Shown here piece by piece: positions 37,901 through 49,900 of a stretch of 64,000 nucleotides of DNA. The stretch covers positions 7,139,630 to 7,203,629 of the forward strand of contig JAMKCF010000007.1 in NCBI GenBank assembly GCA_023634235.1, read 5' to 3'. Made by a program: the position numbers and the translations under genes. This DNA is from Pisaster brevispinus. Taxonomy: Eukaryota > Echinodermata > Asteroidea > Forcipulatida > Asteriidae. Numbering within the stretch: the first letter of the stretch is position 1; every line of letters starts with the position of its first letter. The notes under the pieces are model-generated. The model worked only from the letters and a program-made list of their open reading frames with translations. It was not told the origin of the DNA and did no database searches.

Positions 37901-40900
37901 TACAACACTCGGACAACATTGTTTATTGTCAAAGGCCAATATGCACACTTTATGTGACCCAACATATACATTCAATCGGTCATCTGAGTCACAAGAAAAT
38001 AGTTTGCGTGTGGTTCAAACCCAAACTATTTAAACTCTACCCAGTCAGTTTCCCTTGTGATTTATTACTTGATATTCACGAGAAAATACAAACAACAACA
38101 AACCTTATATGTTTTCATTATTTTCAAACATAGGGCTATGGATTTATGGAGATCAAAACAAATTGTTTTACTCATTTCTCAAAGACTTTATCATTTTGGG
38201 AAAAGATAATTATAGGGAAGTTTTTCACTATGACCATTTCTATACCATGAATGTTATGTGCAAATCTGTCAACATTTATTTTTTCAATCTTATTAATGTT
38301 GTGCACACTCTTTAAAGATGCTGTGTTTTTCCATTCTTCCATTTTTCATCAGTATACATTCATTTATCTATTTATTTTATTAGGCATGTTTGGATGGTGA
38401 TGGTTTATAAAGAACTGAATAGTCACACCCTCAATGAGATTTGTCAGTCTAGCTGTTGGCACACTTGCATGATAAAAGTCAACGCCAACAATTCAGATAA
38501 ACACTGGCAAAGCACGTTCTCTTCGGAAGCGCACAAATTTGCTGAGCTAAAAACAAAATTGTTTACATGCTGAGCTGTTAAAGATAACCAACTGAAAAGC
38601 AATGAGAAATATACTGTTTGTGACTGGTTCCCTACCAATTTTCGCATTACAACCAAATTTATTAAGCAATGTTTTTCTTCAAATAGGGGTTTGGCAAATA
38701 CACAACACATGATAATAAAAATATAAATCGCGAATGAAAAAAATCCCAAAATTGAATCTGTTGACTTACTTTGCGAATGCTTTAGTTCCTTGGGGTGGGG
38801 TTGGAGGTAGCCCTTGACTGGACACTCTGCCGCCGACGCTAGAATGTTTAGAGGCACCAGCAGGAGACCTTGGTAAACCAGCGGTCAGCTTGCTCCTCAA
38901 AGATGCCTGCATAGCAACAGATATTAGAAGATGAGTTTACTTTGTTATGCAATAAATCTTCACGTCGGTATTTATGGAGCTTCTTGAGTAATCGTTTTCC
39001 TTTGAAAAGATCGCTGCCATAATGAAACCCCGACTTGAAAAAAGGAAAGACAAGAAATATTCTCATAATCAGCTCTGGGATTTGATGTTGCAGAGTGCTA
39101 GGCATTAAATCTTGGCCCTGAGCCACAGCTGAAAATCGGCCATGGTATGCTGGGATCTCAAAATCCTCTGACATACCTCGCAGTGAGTTGAATATAATGA
39201 AGAACAATGTATGCTGCATTTGTACAATGACAGGACAAAGGTTTGGAACCAGGGGTAACACAATAGCCCCCGGAAAAGGGATTTTAAAAGGCAAGTTTTC
39301 CAGAACCTGTTGTCGCCCTTTGTACGGGTGAAACAAAGTATATCACAGTAGGTATATGCTTGTGCACACTACATACTGGAAAGTCCAGGTGGATAAAACG
39401 TTAGCAGTCCGGCCGTCAGCAAAAACTAGAGTAAAATCCAATGTTGGTTCCGAGCATTAAAAAAGTCCGCCGCAAGTCTGTCCAAAGAAATGTTGCCTTT
39501 AAACACGTCATCCGACATGAAGTGGTTAAAGAAGCGCTCCTGGGTTCAACCTAGTTTACAGACCCACTCAAAGTTTGCCCATGATCCTACAAGCCCGGTG
39601 CAACTATGTCACTAAATTAAACCTCAATATAATAAAATCTTATGAAAAGAGAGGGGAAAAAAACCTCACAATTTTCAGGATGTTCCTGGGAATAATCAAT
39701 ATTTTCCAAGAGAAATGTGCTTCCAAGAGAAATGTGCTTCTGAATCCCCTTATTAATTCCCACAAATGATTTACTATGAACTTCAAATTATGATTTTTTT
39801 TTTGAAGAGTCTGTAGCCAGACATCTTTGACTTCTGACCTTCATAGTCTGCATCCTGAGTCTCTTGCGAATGTCTCGTCTGAAGTCGTTGAAGACGGCGG
39901 CCTCCAGCTGCCTGAGCTTCTCCGCCTCTTCAGCAATGGTGACCTTCTTGGCACCAAGCGATCTAAAGAAATATTTAAATCAAACAGTGGATGACACTCA
40001 GCAGTAGCATTTGTCACAGTACAGCCAGTTTGTTTCTCCCTCCCCCCCCCCATTCAACTCAGTGCAACCAATCAGAGACTAGGTTTTGATGTGTTACATC
40101 AGCAAGGTTTTTTGGGTCGAGTTTTCAGTATTCACTTTCTGTTTAGTTGCAAATAGCTAATAATAAGAATGTTCTACATCATGATGTCATGGTGCAGACC
40201 CCAGTACACTTGTCGCTACGAGAAAGGGGTTTGCCCCAGTGTGTCTGGCATCCAATCCACCTATACTTCATTTAGATGCTGAACAGGCTTTGATAAGAAT
40301 CTCACAGGGATGTGATAGGCTGTTGAAAAAAAAAACCTGAACTGTGAGTGCAAAGCGTGAAAGCTTGCGAGGGCTAAAAATTGCGAGCTCGAAGCCTACT
40401 TACATGCATTTATTTTTTGTTTAAAAAGCCCTTATCGGTACTCTGGGGCATTCTATTTGGGTGTATCTTCATGTTTTTATGGTCTTTAATTTAGAAAAAA
40501 TAATAATAATAAAAAAGAAGGGATTTCCGTTTAAAAACAGAGAAATCACATCCCTGATCATAATAGAAGTAGAAGAAATAACGGAAACACTAGCTGTTTC
40601 ACATTTTTTTGCAGTGTTGAAATGTTGAATGTACCTGAGATCGCTGACGATCTTTGCTTGCTCCGTCATCTCCTGCATGACCATCTTGGAGTGTTTCTTG
40701 GCGTCCTGCTTGCTGACAAACAACGATGTTGGTCTCTTTAATACAGGCTTAGATTCCTTCAAAAAACAAAAAACAAAAGTGTGACCCTTGATTTCTGGAG
40801 CAAAGAGCAAATTCATTCCAATCTTCTTGTTTTCATTGAGCATACCGTACAACCCAGCAAAGCATCTAGCTCAAGGACACAAGTGTCATGACCAGGACTC

Positions 40901-43900
40901 GCACCCACATCCCGATGAACTTGAGTCGGGTGCACTAGACACTCCGCCATGACCACGCTACAATGTGAAACAGTGTTATTAATATATGACCCTGACACTC
41001 ACATCGCTTGCTGGGATCATACTATCGGTATCATCGTGGGGTTCGGCCACCGAGCTCAGATCAGCAACGTCCATCTCATCATCATCCCCAGCGAGGGCGG
41101 TCAGGGTGTTGGCTAGAGCAGAGAGCTGCCGACCAATGAAAGGGTTGACCTGAACGTCGAATCCCTCCATCTTCCACAGGAAGTTCAGCATCCATTTACC
41201 CGCGTTAGATGCCTGGCTTGGATCTAGGGTAAGAACACCTTTCAATTATCAGGGCCCAATGCCAATGAGCTGCTTAAGCAGAAAATTTTGCTTACTAATT
41301 TTCTGCTTAGCAAAAGTAAGCAGGATACAAGTCACAGATGGTACACGTGACATGGTAATTTGGCTGGTACTGTAACCTTATTCTGGTAAGCATAATTTTG
41401 TTGGCTTAGCTACTTTTTTGTGCTTTATCAAATTGGGCCTAGGTTTCACACTCAAAGATATATCCTTTCATTTGATTTTATAAAAAAAAATATAAAAATA
41501 ACGAAATAATTTTTTTTTTTAAATGGCAGCACAAAGCTGAATTTACAAAAGGTAACAGTATAAAAAACTGCACTAAAAAATACAACTATAGAAAAAGAAA
41601 AAAAGAAAAAGCACACAAGACACTAAAATAAGAAAACCCAATAAGCAAATAAAAGGTGCCACAAAATAAATTGCACTGAGCTAAAAAGCATGACCCTTAA
41701 CAAGGACAAACATACACACACAGCTCTGTGCAATTGCTCACACTCAGTGGACATTCCTTTGTTCTGTGCACTTAAGAAAAAAACAACATATTTTTCAGCA
41801 CAGTAAAAAAAAAAAACACTGTGTGGGCGAGCGTAAGTCCACATAGTGTTTCAAGCCCTTACATCATGTGGACTTTTTTTGGTTCCCAGGTCTACACTTC
41901 ATATGTGACACTTTAACAGCCAGCAGCCACAAGAAAAGACAAAAAAAGCATCCTGCCCTTTCCTTTATACTATCATTCAGTTCAAAACAATACTCTAAAA
42001 CATTGTTAGTATCACATTACAGAGCAAAAAAAAGCTATTGATACACTAGTACGCCTACACAAAGAGGCCAAAACAAAGCACCTGTTTTATCGGCACTTAT
42101 CGTGCGTGAACACAGCTCAAGAGTTCCTTGCGGCACAACACCTGTTTTGATAAAAACAAAATTTACAGTTAGCAAAGTGTCTCAGTAATCACCTTTTGCT
42201 TTAACTCTAGCAAATTGTTTCTCAAAGTACATTGTAAACAAATGAGATACAAACATAACCGGTTTACGCAACTTTACAGGCCCCAATTTGATTTTGTTAA
42301 TTAAAAAGCTGCATCAGTTTTATTGTAGGATGGAGGAATCCATGCACCAGGCAAGGAGTTACTAAGAGATGCAGTATGTGGAAAAAAAGCTGTTGGAAAG
42401 CCTTGCCTTCACTCCAAGAAAAAAAAGGCCGGTTCAATCATTTTGTTTAAACCTTGGTTTCAATCGTATACTGCTACACCATCTGAAGGGAATCAACTCA
42501 TACACTTTTAAACAGTCCAAGTGTTCAAATCCAAGCGAGACTTACACCAGGACAAAAATTTGCTAAATGTGGAAACTCCTGAAAATGGCTTGCAGGCCTG
42601 GACTCCCTCTAATTCTAGACCTGCAGCCGATTTCACGAAACGCTAGGATTAATCCTATCTCGAGTTAGGACGAGTAACTAGTCCTAACTTAGGATTAATC
42701 TTAAGGTTTACATGTTACAGTGCAAGGCTGGGACTCGTCCTAAGTCCTAAGATTAATCCTAAGTTAGGAAGAGTTTGGTGAAATCAACGGCTGGAACCTC
42801 CAAGATGATTCAATTCAGGAGGTTTACAGATAAAAAACTACAGGTTTGGACACAATGTTGAGTATTTCTTTCTCCCTTTGGTGACTACTTTACTCCTTTC
42901 AAGAAAAGTTAAAGGCTCAAGGAGATTTTTTAGAAAATCCTGAAATCAGGAAATTAAAAGAAAACAGTCATAGACCGTACAAGGTCATTAAATTTTAACA
43001 CACATCATCGTTCTGTCTATCTATTTCATACTAACATGCATTCACAAGACCCTTGTAGGTCTGTGGCTTCCAATCGCTCTTGGAGGTGTTGAAGTCCTCG
43101 GCGAAACGGAGACAGAACGTCTGGAAGAATCCCTTAGTGACGAGTGACTTGTTGTAGCAAGCAGTGATGAGGGAGCTCTCCAGGGTAAGCACGAGGGCGG
43201 AGTGGTAGTCTGGCTCCGGCATTCCTCCAGAGAACGAGGAAAGGTTCTAGTAGTCAAGGAAAGAATATTAAATTCTGGTTATTCCAGGCCATGGTATTTT
43301 GTCCTTGGAAAAAAAACTAGGACAATTTTGTTTAGTACAAGGGCTGACCTATGTGTACAGGTGGTATAGACTTTAATAGAGTTTTCAGGCTAAAGTCGAC
43401 TCTCGTTAATACGAGCTCGGAAGATACGAGACGCCGGTTAATACGAGGTATTTCACCGGTCCCGAACTGTCCCATGCGTGTTTCTATGTCTTAAAAAACG
43501 GAAGATACGAGCACGGTCGTAACGAAAACACGGATAATACAAGGTATTTTTGCGGCCCCATGATGACAAAATGTATTGTTTTTCATACTTTTATAGCGAG
43601 ATCGGAAAAATATTGTTGCGTAAAAGCTTACCGTTCAGTCAGCCAAGTTTCTGAAATTACATGCTTGTTGCCAAACTATTATCGGATCAGACCGGCTACA
43701 CGGTTCCGTCCGATCCGAAAACCAGAAACATTACGCTGGTAACCTATGCTTGAAATACTACTTCGCCTACACGCCTAGCGGCTACCAGCGAAAACAACCT
43801 TCAGCATAGTACGATAATACGAGGAAAACGGGCCAGTCCGGCGGACCTCGTATTAACGAGAGTCGACTGTATTTAATCACAATTTTGCTGTTTTTTCCCA

Positions 43901-46900
43901 AGGGGCAAAAAAACGAAAATCTGACTACAAGTGGGAGAAGATTATGCCCATTATTCATGATACAGTATGCCACCAAAAGTGAGAGGCAATCAAAATAAGA
44001 AATAGGGACTTGCGAGCTCTTAAAATGGTTGTCCCTTCCTGTAATCAGCGATTTATTGAAATTTTGTATACACTTTGCTTTCAAAAGTCAATTCAGAACA
44101 TGACCTCTACGTTGACATTTTAGGGGTGAATGGAAGTAGGTCAAATTTTGTGGCTGTTTGCGGCTGCTAAAAGCAATTTGGTATAAGCCACCTTTTTTTC
44201 CAAAGGCTAAAAAGCCACTCTTGGTAAGCTGAAGGTTGGAATTGATATTCCTCTTAAAATAGTCTAGATTGAAGGATGGAGTGAAACATGCACCAACAGG
44301 CAAGGAGTTCCAAAGAGATGCAGTCTGTGGAATAAAGCTGTTAGAATGGCTCTTTGTTCTACATCTCAGCTGAGCAAAGTGTATGGGTGAGGAGAAGCAG
44401 AAAGCCTAGTTTCACGCTCAAACACCCTGATAGGAGGAACCAGGTCGGACACACTGGTGGCATATGATATATATTTGTAGAAAAAACAGAGGCCGACTAA
44501 AGACATACTGTGGGAAAGAGGTTGTAATCCCAACCCTCAACCAACAAGATTAACTTGTGGCTATGATGGTGCAAAATCACGCCCAGGTACCGCGCCTGTA
44601 CACATACCTGGAAGGCAGGGTTGATCGGGATGCATATTCCAAGGTCCTGTAATGTCAGCTGCAAGAACACCGAGCTGAGCTTCTCCATGGAGGTCGCCTG
44701 CCGATGCAAGAGATTCCTAGCCTGGACTCTACTACCCATCTCCTTCTGTCTTTCTCGCCATTGCTCATAGGCGCTGTGGTAGCACACCCACACTAGAACA
44801 GCTGAACAAGGAAACACATACACAAAAATTCCTTGAGTAAGACACTTTACCATAATTGCCTCGTCCTTCTGATGGAACACCAAGCCCTTGAGACATCGGT
44901 TGGTTGTGACAAAGTGCTACGTAAGAACCATGTAGCATTATTATTGAGGTACATATTCAGTAACAAACTGATGCGAGTTCCAAAATAAAATACAACAATC
45001 TTTGTTCACTCACCTATGTCTACCGCACTTGGCTGGACGTAAATAATTGGGCGGGTGAGGGTCACCAGGAAAGCTGACTTCTCCTCTTTGATTGGCGCTA
45101 TGTTCTCTACCTGAGACTTAAAAATACACACACAAAATGGTTTGAAAAATATATCGAGGAAAAAAAAAGGACAAGTTATTCAAAGTCCATAATAAACCAT
45201 TTGCAAGAAACCTTCTGGAGTAAAGTCAGTCCAGAAAATGTTTTCGTGTCATCCGACAAGAAGTGGTTGAGGACCTTCAAACATTCTAACTTTCAATAAT
45301 TGAGCTGTGTACACTTTGTGCCAGCAGGAAGACTAGGGCCCAGTTTCATAGTGCAGCATAAGCACGCAAGAAAATAAGCACAACAAAATTATGTTTACCA
45401 GAATAAGGTGACTTGCTAAAATACCATGCCACATGTACCAAAAGTAACTACATGTAGTATCAAGTTTCCTTTTGTTTAGCAGAAAAAAATGTTGAGCAAT
45501 ATTTTCTGCTTCCTAAAAATGCTCTCTTGTACACCATGTGATGTCATTAGTCATGTGATGTCATCAGGTCACATGATCTATATCACGTATGCAGTACTTA
45601 CCCTAGGAGCATTGGTCAGTCCGATGTTGGCCTTGAAGTATGCTAATTGGTGCAGTTCAAGGTCAAGGTCACCTGCGCTGTGTGACCTCTGCATGGTACC
45701 CAAACTTATATTCAGATCTATCAATGCTTTGGCATACAGTTTCATCCCACTCGATTCTGTGATTCAAAAGTACGGTGGTAATAAGCCTTTTAGGATAAAA
45801 ATTTTAAATTACATTTTTGGAAGAGAACTACTATGCCAATCCTCTAGTAAGTAGGTACAAGTCATTTCTTGACAAATAAAACAGACAATTTTTGTAACTA
45901 TAATTTATTGTTACTGTATATGTTTCTGGTAATGAAACTAAGGGATCGTTAAAAATGACTGGCACTGTAACCCAAAGGCCTGTAACGAGAGGACAATGAA
46001 GAAATGTTACTTTAGGTGTGGGAGAAAAACCCAAATTGGGAAGACCGGCACAGTCAGGTAGGGACTGAAAACCCAATCCATGTACAAAACTCTGGTCCAA
46101 GGTGGGATTTGAACCTGGGTCCAAAGAGGTGAAAGGCAATGCATGATACAACAAAGCCAACCTGATCCCCCAATTATTGTTACGTAGTAATATCCAACAT
46201 CTTGCAAACAATCGTGGCCTTGTTCCCTTACCTCCTTCTCCGGTCATTCTATTGGACAACTTGACCTCAACAACGCCTGTTTCCAGGCGCATGGCACTGG
46301 CGGATGGAGTGGTAGCAGTTATCTGGACACCCTGCAATGTAAGACACATGTAATGCCAAATTTATTAAAATATTTATTTAAAATTTAAATTTAAATTTTG
46401 GGGTCAAGCCCGTCAAAAAATCAGACCAATCATCCTTGAGTGAGGGTCGGTAACACAAACTCATGGTACATGTTATTTATTTCACTGTTTTCTTCAAATC
46501 GCAATGCCCTGGGGGAGTCAAAGTCCTTGATATCCTATACCGGTTCAATCCACATATCTAAGAGGGGGATCAAGTCCCAGAGTTGTGAAGTTTTTGAATT
46601 TTTTTGAGGGGCTAACAAATATTTTCACTCATACACTTGTGCACACAATTTTTAACAAACATACCTACCCAGATCTAACCCTCTGATAAGGTGGAACCAT
46701 CTGCTCTTTGTAGCAGGCTTTCAGATATCTTACTGACAACCTGTGCTAGGTTCTAAGGTTTCAAACACCCCTCCCCCTGCCAGTGGAACTAGTGGAACCT
46801 TCATGCATTTTTTTGTTATATTTGGGGTCCTCTCACTTTATGGTTTAGTGGGATGATACAGACTTCTTGAGTAGGAATAAACTTAATGAAGTATGGAGTA

Positions 46901-49900
46901 CTGGATGCAAGTAAGGAGCTTCGAGAGCGTAGAAACTGAAATCATTCTTAACATGATCTTTTAATGGTACCACATGTATATCCCCATTTACGTACCTTGA
47001 GTTTGACCAGTAGAGAGACATCAATTACAGAGACATCAGGGACAGGTGGTTGTGTTTTAGCTTCACTCTGCTGTGGTTTGGCTGGCCCATTGTTACCAAA
47101 AACGTCATCCACTAAGTTGACTAAATCCTGTCAATTTAGGTCATAGTACAACATTAATTTCAGAAGAGAAAATACAAAAAGGTCAAAAGTGACGTCAAAG
47201 TAAAATATTGTTTTCAGAAGAGATAATCCACTAGGTTGACTAGATTCTGTCAATTTAAGTCAAAGTATGACACTAGCTTCAGAAGAGAAAATTTATTCAG
47301 GAGTGGTTGACCGACTGGTCTCCCATGGGTCTGCAAGTACAACAGACAACTATAAAAATACAGAATCACACAGCAATAAATTTGCACATCATAACGATTA
47401 AAACACATAAAACAAGATGAAACTTTTGCATGTGACTTTTAGTTTTATTGTAACTTTCTATCTCATTGTTCCTATAAAAAGTTTGTGCGTTCGTCGCTTG
47501 TTGTTCCAACAATTTTTCAAGCTTGGCAACCTTTGCTAAAAGGCCTTTATCTTCCTTAAGGCCTTTATCATCTTTGTTCTTACGGGATAGAGGTCGCTTA
47601 TTCAATGAAGTTTCCTTGGAACTCCCTGGTAGTGGTACAGTTGCTGTACTCTGTTCGGTGCCTGTTGCGGCAGCCATGGTGGGTACATTAGTACTGCCAT
47701 GATTAGGTTTACATGCATTGACATTAGTCGTACAAGTAGTGTTCGTTCGTGTTGCAGAACGTGTATTTTTTGTATTTTTTGTTCTATTTTCCACAGCATC
47801 GGCCATTTCAGCCACATCCATGATTATCCAGCAATTATACTGTGACAATTTTTGCAATGAAAAAATAGAATTCAACCCGATGGTGGTTGATAGAAAAAAA
47901 TGTAAAAAGGGAAAGCGGTTACCGCATTCCATGCGCTGTAGCGATATGATTGCGCATGCGCGTGGCCGGACTCTCACGGAATCTCTCGCGAGATTTCGAA
48001 ATAAAATCAGCAATGTTGACAGGAAACAAACGATGACCCTATCTCTAAGAAGACTCCACTAGGGTCGGAACATAAGGTTAATAAAAACATTTTCCATTTA
48101 GAATAACTCACAGAAAGAAACACATGATGCACAGTTATCAGATGATTGACCAGATCTGTGGATATACTATGACGTAACTCCTCGATGGTTGTCACTGCAT
48201 CTAGGCTAGCGTTACTGGGCCCATCCCCCACGGTGCTTGACATGGCCGAAGAGGGCGCCTTGTTGGCCTCTGGCTGGACAGGAAATTTGTACTGACCGTT
48301 GGTCAGTATGCAAGGCAGGTCGATCTCAGCAGACGATGAAAGGTCATCATCTAGAACCTGTAAACATGAAATAGTTTGTGGAGTCAGACACTGATACATG
48401 AAACAGTTGAGGGAATCAAACACTGATACATGAAACAGTTGAGGAAATCAAACATTGATACATGAAACAGTTGAGGAAATCAAACATTGATACATGAAAC
48501 AGTTGAGGATGTCAAACAGTGATGTATACTACCGTTGATGCCATCAACCGCAGCAAAGTTTTGGAGGCCGAAAAGGAACAAGTTAAATACACAAATCACT
48601 TAATAAAAATGTTATAAGATACAAAACAAATCATTGACTCCTTGCACCAACAACAACCGCGGCTACTCTCTGCCATGCTCATCATTTCGGGAGTCAAATT
48701 GCACACAAAACGCTCTGTTGCCTAAAATGCAAACTACACTGTACAACACATGGGGACATTGACTACCAAAATAGCGCAACAAGATTATTGTGATGATGAC
48801 ATCAGGTGAATTGGGTCAATGTGAAATGTAGCTTACAAAAATTGAAAACTAGCCCCACAACAAACAAACAAACAGTAACTTAGCAAAATTGCTGAATTAC
48901 AATAGTTTTACATCTAAAAGTAATCACAACTCTTCAAGAAATAACAGAGACCGCAAACATAGGGCTAGATAGCTCAGTTGGTATAGCCCCAGTAGGTAGG
49001 CTCATTAATCCAGAGGTCAATGGTTCAGACCCCACTCTTGTAAATGTTTCTTTGTTCAACCCCAAATCATAAATACAAGAGAACAAAAGTACACTGGCCA
49101 GAAGAACAGGAGCTCATTTTATGCACAAATAAATGGACAGACAGCAAACAAAACATTTAAACAACACCCCTACTACTTTACTAGCAACCAAACAAGCAAT
49201 ACAATAGAAGTTGTTAAAGTTTGAAAAAATTAATTTGAAACGATGGTTGTCAGAAAAAATGACAATTAAAAATAATTGCACTTTTGAAAGACCTGCGTGA
49301 CAATGTTTGTACAAACAATAAAACAATTTTGGGTTGAACAAAGAAAAATTGACTGGAGCGGAACTTGACACCGAGACCTCCGGATTAACATGCCAGGACT
49401 GTACCAACTGAGCTATCTAGCCATCGGTGGCAGTCTCCCTTTTTTGTCAGTATCTTTGTTTTGGGGTGCCAGTCAGATGCCATTCAACCTGTAACTGCCG
49501 TGTAGCCAGGAATTACGCCCAAGTTTACGATTCAAACTGGGAAGTGGCAGCAGAGGGATCACCTTACACCTAATAAGGGGATGCCACTTTTTATAATGAT
49601 AACAATCACTCAGACCTGGGAAGTGGCAGGAGAAGGAAGATCTTAAGAGGATGCTAATTTTGTTTCTTCAAATATCACACTGATAAGAGAGTGTCTCTTA
49701 TACCCCAGGGCCCATACTTTATGGCTCTGCTTACCACAGAAGTCTGCGCTTACGACCCCCAGTCAAGTATGCAATTCTATGGGCTGTGAGTGCAAAGTTC
49801 TGTAATAAGCAGCGCAATGAAATTGGGCCCAGTTCCTTATAAATTTGGTAAATGTTCGACAATGCAGGAACCCTGGTTGTTAAATTCTTATCGTGGGAAA

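Larger units (their letters stand above)
32975..38769. other. Longest BLTP1 intron; repeats only
   Basis: Between exons 22 and 23. Filled with the SINE, MITE, hairpin and minisatellite units listed separately, plus a composite-SINE tail alone at 38038-38080. No further exon is needed: the flanking phases join directly. Confidence 0.7.

Noticed and set aside
38848..39336. 162-codon minus-strand frame
   Set aside because: Mostly a repeat (shared with 19237-19330 and 23780-23870) plus out-of-phase exon 22; no splice support.
45831..46231. Extension of the exon 14 frame
   Set aside because: Intronic readthrough into SINE sequence past the GTAAGG donor.
48361..48530. CRISPR-like array of regular repeats
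   Set aside because: The units are contiguous with no unique spacers, and the genome is animal: a minisatellite.
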